Assembly: GCA_902727915.1 (NCBI GenBank)
Contig: CACVAU010000050.1
Coordinates: 49,678 to 100,505, forward strand
Direction: 5' to 3'
Length of the DNA: 50,828 nt
DNA from: an uncultured Sulfurovum sp.
GTDB lineage: Bacteria > Campylobacterota > Campylobacteria > Campylobacterales > Sulfurovaceae
Numbering within the stretch: position 1 is the stretch's first letter; each line of letters begins with the position of its first letter. Positions 8,990 through 17,380 of this stretch are shown here, one piece after another. The notes under the pieces are model-generated. The model worked only from the letters and a program-made list of their open reading frames with translations. It searched no databases and was not told where the DNA came from. Made by a program: the position numbers and the translations under genes.

Positions 8990-10226
8990 GCAAAAAAAAT
9001 ATCTTTCCTATGCTATGCCAGCACTGCCTTTGGCACTTTTGGGTTTACCTCTTTATGTTTATTTACCAACTTATTATGCCCAAGACCTTGGTTTGGGTGT
9101 TTTCCTTGTTGGGACTGTTTTGCTTTTAGCTAGAGTATTGGATATGTTTTTAGATCCTATTATTGGTTATTACAGTGACCGTTACGCTACTCGAAAAAAC
9201 ATGATGTTTTTTGGAATGTCTTTACTGCTCATAGGTTTTTATTTTTTAACAAACCCCTCTACAAATGCTGATGCTTTATGGTTACTCTTTTTTTCAATAC
9301 TTGTCTACTTTGGTTGGAGTTTAATGACCATTCCCTATTTGGCTTTTGGGGCTGACTTGGGTCAAAGTTATAAAGAAAACAATGCCTATGCTTCTTATCG
9401 AGAAGTTTTTAACATCTTAGGTGTTCTTGTTGCACTGATTTTACCTTACGTTTTAGGGGTAGCTGACAAAGTGAATGAAGCCTTGGCGTTAATGAACCAA
9501 GTTATTTTGGTTTTACTGCCACTTATGTTTTTACTCTTTGTTTTAACTAATCAAGGTCAGGTTATACGCACAAAGGAAAAAAGCTTTAAAGCCTTTTATG
9601 CTTTGTTTATAACGCAACTAAAAAGTGCTAAATACCTTTTTTTAGCCTTTTTACTCAACAACTTTGCCAATGCCATTCCTGCAACGCTTTTCTTGCTTTA
9701 CGTGGAGTTTGTCATTGGCTCAGTTGAAAAAACTGGTTTACTGCTCATTATCTATTTTACATCAGGTATTTTAGCCCTTCCTTTTTGGAATTACATTGCT
9801 CAAAAAACCTCTAAAAAACAAGCATGGATTTATTCCATGACCAGTGCTTCTTTCTTTTTCGCCTTTGTTCCTTTTTTGGGTGCTGGGGATTTTATGGTGT
9901 TTTTACTCATTACCATTTTCACAGGTTTTAGTTTAGGGGCTGACATGGCACTACCAGCTTCCATACAAGCTGATGTAGCACAAAAGGCACAAAAGGCACA
10001 AAAAGAAGTTTCAGGAACGCTCTTTGGATTTTTTGCGATGTTGACTAAACTCTCTTTGGCATTGGGCGTTGGGGTCAGTTTTGGTATTTTGGGGATTTTT
10101 GAGTTTTCTACGGTAAATCCAACGGAGAGCTCGTTGTTGATGCTTTCTTTGCTTTATGCTTTTTTACCGATAGTTTTAAAAATTGTGGCTATTTGGGTGG
10201 TTGGGCGTTATGAGGAGAAGTTATAA
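8982..10226 (+). CDS. MFS transporter of the GPH/MFS_2 (MelB-like) type
   Basis: A 414-residue protein with about 12 transmembrane helices. The loop 2-3 signature RVLDMFLDPIIGYYSDR is characteristic of the glycoside-pentoside-hexuronide cation symporter group, which also holds lipid transporters. It overlaps the NTF2-like gene by 8 bases, a sign of translational coupling. MFS_2 members in comparable lipid-modification clusters have unknown cargo; lysolipid or fatty-acid-derivative transport is a guess from context. The final helices (ALGVGVSFGILGIFEF) are intact and the length is normal. Transcription would run toward the oppositely oriented toxin-antitoxin pair, with only 29 bases between their ends. 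Confidence 0.85.
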   Translation: MLKQKKYLSYAMPALPLALLGLPLYVYLPTYYAQDLGLGVFLVGTVLLLARVLDMFLDPIIGYYSDRYATRKNMMFFGMSLLLIGFYFLTNPSTNADALWLLFFSILVYFGWSLMTIPYLAFGADLGQSYKENNAYASYREVFNILGVLVALILPYVLGVADKVNEALALMNQVILVLLPLMFLLFVLTNQGQVIRTKEKSFKAFYALFITQLKSAKYLFLAFLLNNFANAIPATLFLLYVEFVIGSVEKTGLLLIIYFTSGILALPFWNYIAQKTSKKQAWIYSMTSASFFFAFVPFLGAGDFMVFLLITIFTGFSLGADMALPASIQADVAQKAQKAQKEVSGTLFGFFAMLTKLSLALGVGVSFGILGIFEFSTVNPTESSLLMLSLLYAFLPIVLKIVAIWVVGRYEEKL

Positions 10227-10255
10227 GTGTAATCAACGCTTAAATTATCTGTAAG

Positions 10256-10591
10256 TTAATCAAAAACCACACCTAAAGCCACTTTACAAGCTTCTAAAAT
10301 ATCATCTTCCACAGAACCGACTTTATGAGCCAATCTCTTCTGTGAAAGTGAACGAACTTGAAAAAGGTCAATGGATGACTTTTTAGAAAGACCATTTTGT
10401 ACATTGGGTTCAATTGTTACCATCCAAGGAACAAGCTTGTAATGCTCTTTAAAGTCAGTTAAAGGAGCAATAATTTTTAAAGCCAATTTCCCAACCATAT
10501 CATTATTTAAAATAACACATGGTCTACTTTTTTTCATTTCAGAACCTAAAGTTGGGTCTAAGTTTACTTGCCAAACTTCACCTTGTTTCAT
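10256..10591 (-). CDS. MazF/PemK-family endoribonuclease toxin
   Basis: A 111-residue toxin with the diagnostic opening KQGEVWQVNLDP, then GSEMKKSRPCVILNND (catalytic Arg23 region) and IIAPLTDF. The family forms dimeric SH3-like barrels that cut mRNA at short sequence motifs. Its ATG overlaps the antitoxin stop (ATGA, 10588-10591), the usual antitoxin-first arrangement. The length is that of an intact toxin and no lesion is seen. The cassette lies between two halves of a plus-strand lipid-modification cluster, and its promoter faces away from the lipocalin gene. Cleavage specificity cannot be predicted. Confidence 0.92.
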   Translation of the reverse strand: MKQGEVWQVNLDPTLGSEMKKSRPCVILNNDMVGKLALKIIAPLTDFKEHYKLVPWMVTIEPNVQNGLSKKSSIDLFQVRSLSQKRLAHKVGSVEDDILEACKVALGVVFD

Positions 10592-10839
10592 TGAAAACTC
10601 TCATTGTCCAAAGAAGTAAGTACCGTTAATTCATCATTACTCTCATATTCCTCTGCCATAAGAGCCACAGCCTTTTGAAGTTTTCTTTTGTTTTGCTCTG
10701 CAATGTAATTTTCTATTGCCATTTTAATAATCTCAGATTTTGAACGATTAATCTCAGATTTTAATTCATCAAGAGCCATGTTAAGAGTATTTGGTAATGA
10801 AAAAGTAATACGGTCATAACTGTTTTGTGTTGTTATCAT
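10588..10839 (-). CDS. Ribbon-helix-helix antitoxin of the MazF-like toxin
   Basis: An 83-residue protein with an N-terminal strand (YDRITFSLPNTLNMALDEL) and a helix-helix (RSKSEIIKMAIENYIAEQ), typical of CopG/MetJ-type DNA-binding dimers. The acidic C-terminal part (EEYESNDELTVLTSLDNESF) would be the toxin-binding tail. An ATG exists five codons upstream (10854), but the sequence ATGAGGACTACTATTATG shows GAGG placed 9 bases before the second ATG, so the inner start is preferred. It is expected to neutralise the toxin and repress the shared promoter. Confidence 0.87.
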   Translation of the reverse strand: MITTQNSYDRITFSLPNTLNMALDELKSEINRSKSEIIKMAIENYIAEQNKRKLQKAVALMAEEYESNDELTVLTSLDNESFQ

Positions 10840-10867
10840 AATAGTAGTCCTCATTTAAGTATGTATT

Positions 10868-10896
10868 ATAGTACATCATTTTTTGATGTTTGTCAA
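10868..10896 (-). promoter_or_regulatory. Promoter and putative operator of the toxin-antitoxin operon
   Basis: On the minus strand a perfect TTGACA (-35; 10891-10896) is followed 17 bases on by TACTAT (10868-10873), with TATAAT overlapping slightly further downstream (10865-10870). Within the spacer ACATCA (10873-10878) and TGATGT (10884-10889) form an inverted repeat around five T. That is well placed for autorepression by the ribbon-helix-helix antitoxin. Confidence 0.6.
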
Positions 10897-10990
10897 ACTA
10901 TGATTGAACGCTAACAATACGAAAATCTCTTTTAGCAAAAATAATAATTTTACGATGAACTAACATTTAAACACTACCAACAAAACAATG

Positions 10991-11012
10991 CATGTTCTAT
11001 AATATGAACATG
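10991..11012 (+). promoter_or_regulatory. 7-bp dyad overlapping the lipocalin start
   Basis: CATGTTC (10991-10997) and GAACATG (11006-11012) are perfect inverted arms around TATAATAT. The spacer contains a consensus -10 hexamer TATAAT, and the right arm contains the ATG at 11010. If that hexamer is used, the transcript would start at or near the ATG. No good -35 is visible. A repressor site is the simplest reading. Confidence 0.4.
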
Positions 11013-11528
11013 AAAATTTTACTCTTAACACTTTTTTTATCCATTGTTGTTTGGGCCGATAACTTAACTCCACTAAAGTATGTCGATGACAAAAAATTCT
11101 CTGGACTCTGGTATGAGATTGCACGAACAGCCAACAGCTTCCAAGAAAAATGCGTGGCTTCATCGGTCGAATATCAGTATGTAGAGCCATTAAATTATAA
11201 GGTTTTTAACCGATGTTTTGAAAATGAAATTGGTGGAGAACTCACCGAATATGAAGGCACGGTGCAATCAACCGATGGTAAGAGTATGGCTTCTATGAAG
11301 ATGACCTATTTTTGGATATTTACTGAAAATTATCAAGTTTACTATTTGGATGAAGCCTATCAGTATGCTGTTGTTGCTGATGAAAAGTTTGAACAAGTTT
11401 GGATTATGTCACGTAAACCCACCATGCCCAAAAATGTATTGAATAAGATAAAAGAAAAACTCTCTACTGCCATGGATATTCAAAAACTACTCTATACTCC
11501 TCAAGACAAAAAAGGACGATACAAATGA
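11010..11528 (+). CDS. Lipocalin (Blc-like), exported
   Basis: A 172-residue protein with a signal peptide (MKILLLTLFLSIVVWA) and the lipocalin signature FSGLWYEIARTANSF near its mature start, followed by CVASSVEYQYVEP and later VWIMSRKP, as in bacterial Blc. It lacks the Blc lipobox Cys and is probably periplasmic rather than anchored. In-frame ATGs also exist at 10992 and 11004, and no strong ribosome site separates them. 11010 is chosen because Lys follows at once, as in a normal signal peptide. The next gene overlaps by ATGA. Lipocalins bind lipids, so a carrier role for modified fatty acids or lysolipids fits the cluster. Confidence 0.85.
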   Translation: MKILLLTLFLSIVVWADNLTPLKYVDDKKFSGLWYEIARTANSFQEKCVASSVEYQYVEPLNYKVFNRCFENEIGGELTEYEGTVQSTDGKSMASMKMTYFWIFTENYQVYYLDEAYQYAVVADEKFEQVWIMSRKPTMPKNVLNKIKEKLSTAMDIQKLLYTPQDKKGRYK

Positions 11529-12760
11529 AAATAGCTGTCATTGGAGCAGGAATTAGTGGATTGGGTTCGGCTTATCTACTCAGTCAAAAACATGAAGTTG
11601 ACCTCTATGAAAAAGAGGGTCGTTTAGGTGGACATGCACGAACCACGCAAGTCCAAGAAGAGGGGAGAACCTTTGGTGTAGATACTGGATTTTTGGTCTT
11701 TAACCATGAGACCTATCCTCTGCTGACCAAATTTTTTGAAAAGCTTGATGTCAAGATAGAAAACTCAGACATGAGCTTTGGGTTTTGGGATAAAAAAACC
11801 AATATTGCCTACAATGCTCAAACCCTTGGAGGACTCTTTTTTCAAAAGAAAAATCTTTTTTCACTTAGCCATTATGGAATGATTGTTGATATTATCCGTT
11901 TCAATAAAAAAGCCAATTATGATGTGGGCAATAAAACTTCTGAACTTACTAAAAGCTTAGGAGAATATTTAGAACCTTATGGAGAAGCTTTTAAAGAACG
12001 CTACATCTTACCCATGGGGGCTTCTATTTGGTCAACACCTAGCGAAGAGATGTATGCTTTTCCTGTAGGTACTTTTTTGCAATTTTTTAAAAACCATGGA
12101 CTCTTAGGGGTAAGTACTCAACACCAATGGCTCACCGTTAGTAATGGTTCTATAAGTTATGTCGATAAAATCAAGCCCTATATCTCGGGAAAACAGATTT
12201 TAAACTCAGATGTAACCTCAATTACACGACATGAAAAAGGGGTTACCCTGCACCATGCCGATGGCAACCGTTCGGAGTACGACAAAGTGGTACTTGCCAT
12301 GCACGCACCTGATGCTCTAAAACTTTTGGATGATGCCTCTGGTCATGAAGAGAGGATTCTTGGTAAATTTGGATACAAAGAAAATGATGCTCTATTGCAT
12401 ACCGATGAAAAAGCACTCTATCCTGACACAAAAATTTACGCTGCATGGAACTATAAAAACAATGAACAACGCGACAGTGTGACCTTGTCGTATTGGATAA
12501 ACCGTTTACAAAATATTCGCTCTAAAAAGAACTATTTTGTCTCTTTAAATGAGAATGAAAAGATTGACCATGTGATTGAGCGTATTGCTTATGAGCATCC
12601 ACAATTTAACCGTGAAGCGATTGAGGCACAAAGTCAAAGGGCATTAATCTCTGGAGAAAACCATACCTATTATGCTGGTGCATATTGGCGTTATGGTTTT
12701 CATGAAGATGGACTTTGGAGTGCCAACCAGATTGCAAAAACCTTTGGTTGTGCCTTATGA
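11525..12760 (+). CDS. FAD-dependent amine-oxidase-like oxidoreductase (COG2907 type)
   Basis: A 411-residue flavoprotein with the dinucleotide-binding motif GAGISGLGSAYLL (7-19), then YEKEGRLGGHARTT, the second FAD contact typical of amine oxidase/desaturase relatives. The C-terminal FAD segment includes YYAGAYWRYGFHEDGLWSA. COG2907 proteins are almost always found beside DUF1365 and a cyclopropane-synthase homologue, exactly as here. In Rhodobacter a related cluster is tied to fatty-acid modification and furan fatty acids; that link is from memory and the reaction here is inferred. It overlaps its neighbours by ATGA at both ends, showing a tightly coupled operon. Confidence 0.85.
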   Translation: MKIAVIGAGISGLGSAYLLSQKHEVDLYEKEGRLGGHARTTQVQEEGRTFGVDTGFLVFNHETYPLLTKFFEKLDVKIENSDMSFGFWDKKTNIAYNAQTLGGLFFQKKNLFSLSHYGMIVDIIRFNKKANYDVGNKTSELTKSLGEYLEPYGEAFKERYILPMGASIWSTPSEEMYAFPVGTFLQFFKNHGLLGVSTQHQWLTVSNGSISYVDKIKPYISGKQILNSDVTSITRHEKGVTLHHADGNRSEYDKVVLAMHAPDALKLLDDASGHEERILGKFGYKENDALLHTDEKALYPDTKIYAAWNYKNNEQRDSVTLSYWINRLQNIRSKKNYFVSLNENEKIDHVIERIAYEHPQFNREAIEAQSQRALISGENHTYYAGAYWRYGFHEDGLWSANQIAKTFGCAL

Positions 12761-13500
12761 GCCATCTATTTTATGAGGGAAGCGTTTACCACAAGAGATT
12801 CATTCCTAAAAAGCATGAGTTTACCTACCCTTTTTTTATGTTAGATATTGACATGAGTGACTTTCAAAATTTAAAAAACAGATTTTTTTCGTTAAATGGT
12901 TTGGGTCTTTTTGCTTTTAATGCCAAAGACCATTTTGGTAACTCTAAAGATTTTGAAGCAAACATTGCCCAACTTTTAAAAACCTTTGAGATTGACACAC
13001 CTGCCTCCATGCGTTTTATAACCTTGCCCCGTATGTTCAACTATGTTTTCAATCCCATTAGTGCATTGATACTCTTTGATGAAAAAAAGATTCCCACACA
13101 AATGTTGGTCGAAGTACACAATTACAACGGAGGACGCGTGGTTTATCCTGTCACCTTAGAAGCCTCTAAGGGTGGAAAATATAGAGGAAGCATTGCTAAA
13201 GATATGTATGTTTCTCCTTTTTTAAAGCGTGATGGGATTTATAACTTTACTCTTAGCTACAGTGATGAACAATTAAATATTGGCATTATGCTTTATGAAG
13301 ATAAGAAAAAAACACTTATTGCTTCATTACAAAGTAAATCTTTGGCTTTTAATTCAAAAAACACTTTAGCCATTTTCTTTCGTCATCTGTTTTTAACCTT
13401 TAGAGTGGTCACACGAACCCTTTGGCAATCGTTTAGGCTTTATTTAAAAGGCTTGAAATTTAACAGCGTTACAGCACAAGATCAAATTAGGAGATATTAA
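12757..13500 (+). CDS. DUF1365 family protein
   Basis: A 247-residue protein beginning MSHLFYEGSVYHKRFIPKKH at the ATG that overlaps the previous stop (ATGA). A frame extending upstream to 12715 lies wholly within the FAD gene and is not preferred. Diagnostic DUF1365 stretches are HEFTYPFFMLDIDM, RFITLPRMFNYVFNPISALIL (the conserved FNP) and LVEVHNYNGGRVVYPV. A cationic C-terminus follows the last predicted amphipathic segment. The biochemical role is unknown. Its constant neighbours are COG2907 and a cyclopropane-synthase-like methyltransferase, so a role in the same lipid reaction is likely. Confidence 0.88.
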   Translation: MSHLFYEGSVYHKRFIPKKHEFTYPFFMLDIDMSDFQNLKNRFFSLNGLGLFAFNAKDHFGNSKDFEANIAQLLKTFEIDTPASMRFITLPRMFNYVFNPISALILFDEKKIPTQMLVEVHNYNGGRVVYPVTLEASKGGKYRGSIAKDMYVSPFLKRDGIYNFTLSYSDEQLNIGIMLYEDKKKTLIASLQSKSLAFNSKNTLAIFFRHLFLTFRVVTRTLWQSFRLYLKGLKFNSVTAQDQIRRY

Positions 13501-13501
13501 T

Positions 13502-14728
13502 ATGAAAAGTTTTTGGAATAAAATAGGACATAATTATTTTAAAAAAATTGAACAAGGAACATTAAGCGTTAGCTATCCTTGTGGTACAACACACATTTAT
13601 GGTAACGAAGGTTTACCTGTGGTAGATGTTACGATAAATAGAAGTGTTTTCTTTAAACGTTTAGCCCTCTATGGAGATGTTGGTTTTGCCGAGAGTTACA
13701 TGGATGGAGATTTTGATACGCCCATGTTAAGCGATTTGATTAGCCTAGCGTTAATCAACTCTCATAAACTCGGAACAAAGAGTGAAGATTATGCAAAAAA
13801 TCGACTGCAAAATCTTTTTCCTTTTGTGAACCGTATCAAACATCTGTTGCGTAAAAACTCAAAAACACGTTCACGAAAAAACATCTCAGAACATTATGAT
13901 TTGTCCAATGACTTTTTTAAACTGATGCTTGACGATACCATGATGTACTCTTCGGCTATTTTTAAAAGTAAAGAAGAGGATTTACACACAGCACAAAAGT
14001 ATAAGATTCAACATCTGGCTCAAAAACTGGGCATTAAAAAAGGTGAAAAGGTGTTAGAGATTGGTTCGGGTTGGGGTGCTATGGCAATTTATCTCGCCAA
14101 AGAGCTTGAGTGTGATGTGACGACCGTGACGCTTAGTGTGGAGCAAAAAGCTTTATGTGAAGAGCGTTTCAAGCTTGAAGAGGTCGAAGCGAAGATAGAT
14201 ATTTTACTCAAAGATTACCGAGACATTGAGGGGAGATTTGATGCCATTATTTCGGTTGAGATGTTTGAAGCTGTCGGAGCTGAATATTTTGCCACGTTTT
14301 TTAGTAAATGTGAGAGTTTGTTAAAGCCTAGTGGTGTTTTAGCCATGCAGGTGATTACCATTCCTGACCAACGCTATCATGCTTATGCCAAAAGTACCGA
14401 TTTTATTCAGAAATATATTTTTCCAGGAGGACATCTTCCTAGTGTGCATAAGATATTGGAGGTCAACACTCAACATACACGGCTCAATCTCTTGCATTTA
14501 GAAGAGTTTGCCGAAGATTATGCACGCACCTTACACTTGTGGCAAAAGAACTTTAATACCAAAATGGACGAAGTTAAAGCGTTGGGCTTTGATGAGTACT
14601 TTATACGCATGTGGAGAATGTATTTGAGCTATTGTGAATCTGCTTTTATTACCCGTAATATTGGTTTGGTTCAGCTGGTCTTTTCACGTGACCAAAACAT
14701 GCACCTTAACAGAGGATTGATATCATGA
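13502..14728 (+). CDS. Cyclopropane-fatty-acyl-phospholipid synthase family methyltransferase
   Basis: A 408-residue SAM-dependent enzyme. The N-terminal part (GDVGFAESYMDGDFD, ISEHYDLSNDFFKLMLDDTMMYSSAIF) is characteristic of Cfa proteins. The SAM site VLEIGSGWG lies at 184-192, followed by KDYRDIEGRFDAIISVEMFEAVG and the C-terminal SYCESAFITRNIGLVQLVFSR. Cfa enzymes transfer a methylene/methyl group from SAM to double bonds of membrane phospholipid acyl chains. Homologues in COG2907/DUF1365 clusters may methylate rather than cyclopropanate, which cannot be decided here. AGGAG lies 8 bases before the ATG. The gene overlaps the DUF3833 gene by ATGA. Confidence 0.9.
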   Translation: MKSFWNKIGHNYFKKIEQGTLSVSYPCGTTHIYGNEGLPVVDVTINRSVFFKRLALYGDVGFAESYMDGDFDTPMLSDLISLALINSHKLGTKSEDYAKNRLQNLFPFVNRIKHLLRKNSKTRSRKNISEHYDLSNDFFKLMLDDTMMYSSAIFKSKEEDLHTAQKYKIQHLAQKLGIKKGEKVLEIGSGWGAMAIYLAKELECDVTTVTLSVEQKALCEERFKLEEVEAKIDILLKDYRDIEGRFDAIISVEMFEAVGAEYFATFFSKCESLLKPSGVLAMQVITIPDQRYHAYAKSTDFIQKYIFPGGHLPSVHKILEVNTQHTRLNLLHLEEFAEDYARTLHLWQKNFNTKMDEVKALGFDEYFIRMWRMYLSYCESAFITRNIGLVQLVFSRDQNMHLNRGLIS

Positions 14729-15258
14729 TACTAAAAACACTTTGTACCGTTGCGTCAGCACTTTTTATCACTGGTTGCTCGTCGATGAGCATTGAAGATT
14801 TTTCAGAAACAACCCCTGAATTTGTACCTCAAAAGTATTTTAACGGAAACATGAAAGCCTATGGAATTGTCAAAGATTTTAAAGGCAAGATTATTAGAAG
14901 TTTCAAAGGGGATTTGGTGGGAAGTTGGGATGCCAATGGTGTAGGAACATTGGATGAACATTTTGTCTACAGTGATGGAGAGAAACAACACCGTGTCTGG
15001 ACATTGACCCCCACCAAAGATGCTAAAACCTTTATGGGTACAGCTGGTGATATCGTCGGAGAAGCTCCCATGGTAGCCAATGGAAACACCGTGATGATAG
15101 ACTACACCATGCGTGTTCCTTATGGTGAAAGCACCATTGACATCTCGGTACAAGATTGGTTACACCTGCAAGAAGATGGGGTGATTATTAACCATTCTAA
15201 AATGAAAAAATTTGGAGTAACCGTGGGTGAGTTGGTGATTACCATTATAAAAGAATAA
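14725..15258 (+). CDS. DUF3833 lipoprotein
   Basis: A 177-residue lipoprotein with signal peptide and lipobox FITGC (Cys18), followed by IEDFSETTPEFVPQKYFNGNMKAYGIVKDFKG. That is the typical start of the DUF3833 family, a lipocalin-like beta-rich domain. GSWDANGVGTLDEHFVYSDGE and RVWTLTP are further family marks. It is the last gene of the overlapping run lipocalin, FAD enzyme, DUF1365, Cfa-like, DUF3833. The family is consistently found in these clusters and is presumed envelope-located, perhaps binding or shuttling the modified lipid. No function has been assigned by sequence. Confidence 0.87.
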   Translation: MILKTLCTVASALFITGCSSMSIEDFSETTPEFVPQKYFNGNMKAYGIVKDFKGKIIRSFKGDLVGSWDANGVGTLDEHFVYSDGEKQHRVWTLTPTKDAKTFMGTAGDIVGEAPMVANGNTVMIDYTMRVPYGESTIDISVQDWLHLQEDGVIINHSKMKKFGVTVGELVITIIKE

Positions 15259-15311
15259 AGTAGGTTTTTTCTAATCTTAGGCTAAAATTCTACTTTACGT
15301 AAGGATAAACT

Positions 15312-16085
15312 GTGAAAAAAATATTATTCTCTTTGCTCTTCATTACTTTACTCCCTGCCCAAGAGGCTAAGTATGAACTTGGTTTAGGTATGGGTGTGGT
15401 GACTTATCCTAGTTATATTGGTTCTAAATCGACCAATGAGTTTATCTCTCCTATTCCTTACATTCGCTATGAGCGTGGTAAAACAAAGCTTGGAAGAGGA
15501 GGACTTCAATACAAATTTTTTGATACCGAAGATTTAACTCTAGATTTGAGTTTAGGTGCTTCTTTACCTGTAGATAGTGAAAATGCTAAAGCACGAGAAG
15601 GGATGGAAGATTTAGACTTTGCCCTTGAAATTGGTCCACGTTTGAACTATAGGTTTTATACAGATGAACAGCACAGAGTCTCTTTTCGACTACCCTTAAG
15701 AGCTGTTGTCTCTACCGATATTAAGGACTACAGAAGTCAAGGTTTTTTGGTAGCTCCTAATCTAAATTACCGATATAAAGAAGATAATTTTCAATTCAAA
15801 TTCAAAACAGGACCAATCTGGGCTGATAAAACTTATCATAATTACTTTTATGGGGTAACACAAAATGATGTTACCGTGCAAAGAAAAGCTTATGATGCCC
15901 AAGCTGGTTACAATGGTTACCGTAATACCATGAGTTTTAAATACACGCAAAATAGATGGAACTATGGGGCTTTTGTTTCAAGTTTTAACATTGATGGAAC
16001 AACCTTTAAAGACTCACCGTTGGTAGAAACCGAACATGCTCTTTTTTTAGGGACATTTATCTCTTATACTTTTTATAAAAATTAA
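15312..16085 (+). CDS. MipA/OmpV family outer-membrane beta-barrel protein
   Basis: A 257-residue protein with a signal peptide (ending about LLPAQEA) and MipA/OmpV features: LGLGMGVVTYPSYIGSKS, PIPYIRYERGK, alternating beta strands throughout, and a C-terminal strand ending ISYTFYKN. The start is a GTG at 15312 supported by AAGGAT five bases upstream. Family members are outer-membrane barrels. E. coli MipA scaffolds murein enzymes, others act in osmotic or drug responses, so function here is open. It follows the lipid cluster by 53 bases and may have its own promoter. The flippase gene begins 5 bases after its stop, so those two are likely co-transcribed. Confidence 0.85.
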   Translation: MKKILFSLLFITLLPAQEAKYELGLGMGVVTYPSYIGSKSTNEFISPIPYIRYERGKTKLGRGGLQYKFFDTEDLTLDLSLGASLPVDSENAKAREGMEDLDFALEIGPRLNYRFYTDEQHRVSFRLPLRAVVSTDIKDYRSQGFLVAPNLNYRYKEDNFQFKFKTGPIWADKTYHNYFYGVTQNDVTVQRKAYDAQAGYNGYRNTMSFKYTQNRWNYGAFVSSFNIDGTTFKDSPLVETEHALFLGTFISYTFYKN

Positions 16086-16090
16086 AAATC

Positions 16091-17335
16091 ATGAAAAAAG
16101 AAGAGACAAAAACCATTCAACAACACTTCTACACAGCCATTTGGATTTCACTCTTTTCGGTTTTTTTAAGTTTTGGACTTAAAGTCTATTTAGCCATGGT
16201 GATAGACAAAGAGAGTTTGGCACTCTATTATACAGCCATTGATATTTTTTCGTTTTCGCTTTTGGTACTGATTGGGTTTCGTTCTTCCATGGTGGTAAGC
16301 TATAACAAAATAAAAGATGACAAAGGCATTGTGAATATTTTTCGTTATTTTATTTTGGTAGCGATGCTTGGAGCTTGGGCATTTGTTATTCCTTATGTCA
16401 AACATCAATTGGGCGTAAATATTGACTATTGGTATTTGGTGGCTACCGTTTTGTCGATGAGTCTCTATCTGTATCTTAGCAATCAACTCGCCATGTACCG
16501 ACTCTATAAAGTGATGCAACGTAGCAGTTTTATAGAACCCTTATTGTCCATATTTTGGTTTTTGGTAGCATTTTATGTGGCAGAAGTGAAGGGGATTCAA
16601 GCACTTTTTATCATGAGTACCATGGCTTCGTTTACGCTCTCTATTTATATTTATATTTTAAAATCACAAAAGAGTAAAGAGCCTGTCATTAAACGGGTGA
16701 TTATGGATTCTGAAATGCGTCAATTTATCAAAAAATCGCTCATCTCAACTTTGGAGTTTAGCTCGGGTATGATGCTCATTTACATGGCTGTTTTCTTTTT
16801 TAGTCACTACTACTCGGTGGATGAATTGGGTGATTTTCAGGTAGTTACCAAACCCATTCTCATGGCGATGATTATGCTTTTTGTTTTTCCTGTGTTTCGT
16901 TTTTTATTGCCAGAATTGAGTAAACTTTTTTATCAAAAAGAGAAAGAGGAGGTAGAAAAACTCAAAAAATGGTTTTACCGTTTTAGTTTTACGGTGAGTT
17001 TACTTTTTATTATTATTTTTTATCTTTTAGGGGAACAGTTAATTGCATTAATTTTTCCAGCCAATTATGCTGATGCCTATTTGTATTTAAGCCATTTGAG
17101 CTTCTTTTTCATTTTTATCATGCTCAATGCCTATCAAGTGGCGTTCATTAAGGCTTCTGGAGCGTTTGGTTACGCTCTTTTTATTCGGCTTAGTGGCTTA
17201 GGATTTTTTGTCTTCTTTTTCTATCTAACCCGTTACTTTTCAGAGAGTTCCATTACTGTTATTTTTGGTTTAGCCATGGCATATTTAGGGATGTTTTTGT
17301 TGTCGTGGATGATTGAGAAGAAGATAGAATTTTAA
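16091..17335 (+). CDS. Polysaccharide flippase-like membrane protein (MOP/Wzx superfamily)
   Basis: A 414-residue protein with about 12 hydrophobic helices: N-terminal FYTAIWISLFSVFLSFGLKVYLA, then alternating TM segments and a basic loop (YQKEKEEVEKLKKWFYRFSF) before helix 9. Topology and length match oligosaccharide/lipopolysaccharide flippases of the MATE-like MOP superfamily, which move undecaprenyl-linked sugars across the inner membrane. No glycosyltransferase genes adjoin it, which is unusual for a Wzx and lowers certainty about substrate. It starts 5 bases after the MipA-like gene without a strong ribosome site and ends before a hairpin terminator. Confidence 0.75.
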   Translation: MKKEETKTIQQHFYTAIWISLFSVFLSFGLKVYLAMVIDKESLALYYTAIDIFSFSLLVLIGFRSSMVVSYNKIKDDKGIVNIFRYFILVAMLGAWAFVIPYVKHQLGVNIDYWYLVATVLSMSLYLYLSNQLAMYRLYKVMQRSSFIEPLLSIFWFLVAFYVAEVKGIQALFIMSTMASFTLSIYIYILKSQKSKEPVIKRVIMDSEMRQFIKKSLISTLEFSSGMMLIYMAVFFFSHYYSVDELGDFQVVTKPILMAMIMLFVFPVFRFLLPELSKLFYQKEKEEVEKLKKWFYRFSFTVSLLFIIIFYLLGEQLIALIFPANYADAYLYLSHLSFFFIFIMLNAYQVAFIKASGAFGYALFIRLSGLGFFVFFFYLTRYFSESSITVIFGLAMAYLGMFLLSWMIEKKIEF

Positions 17336-17351
17336 AGTTTTAGTAGGGTTG

Positions 17352-17380
17352 CCTTGTGGGTAGAGATACCCACAATAAGG
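17352..17380. terminator. Bidirectional hairpin terminator between convergent genes
   Basis: GTGGGTA (17356-17362) and TACCCAC (17367-17373) form a 7-bp stem with a GAGA loop, extended by CCTT/AAGG across a 3-base bulge. It sits between the flippase stop and the Spy-like stop. No long T run follows, so strength is uncertain. Confidence 0.6.

Noticed and set aside
14803..15153. A 116-codon minus-strand frame in the DUF3833 gene
   Set aside because: Antisense shadow of a gene with signal peptide, lipobox and family motifs.
15259..15311. Possible terminator after the DUF3833 gene (AAAGTAG...CTACTTT)
   Set aside because: The 7-bp arms are 29 bases apart and no T run follows the second arm, so the evidence is too weak.
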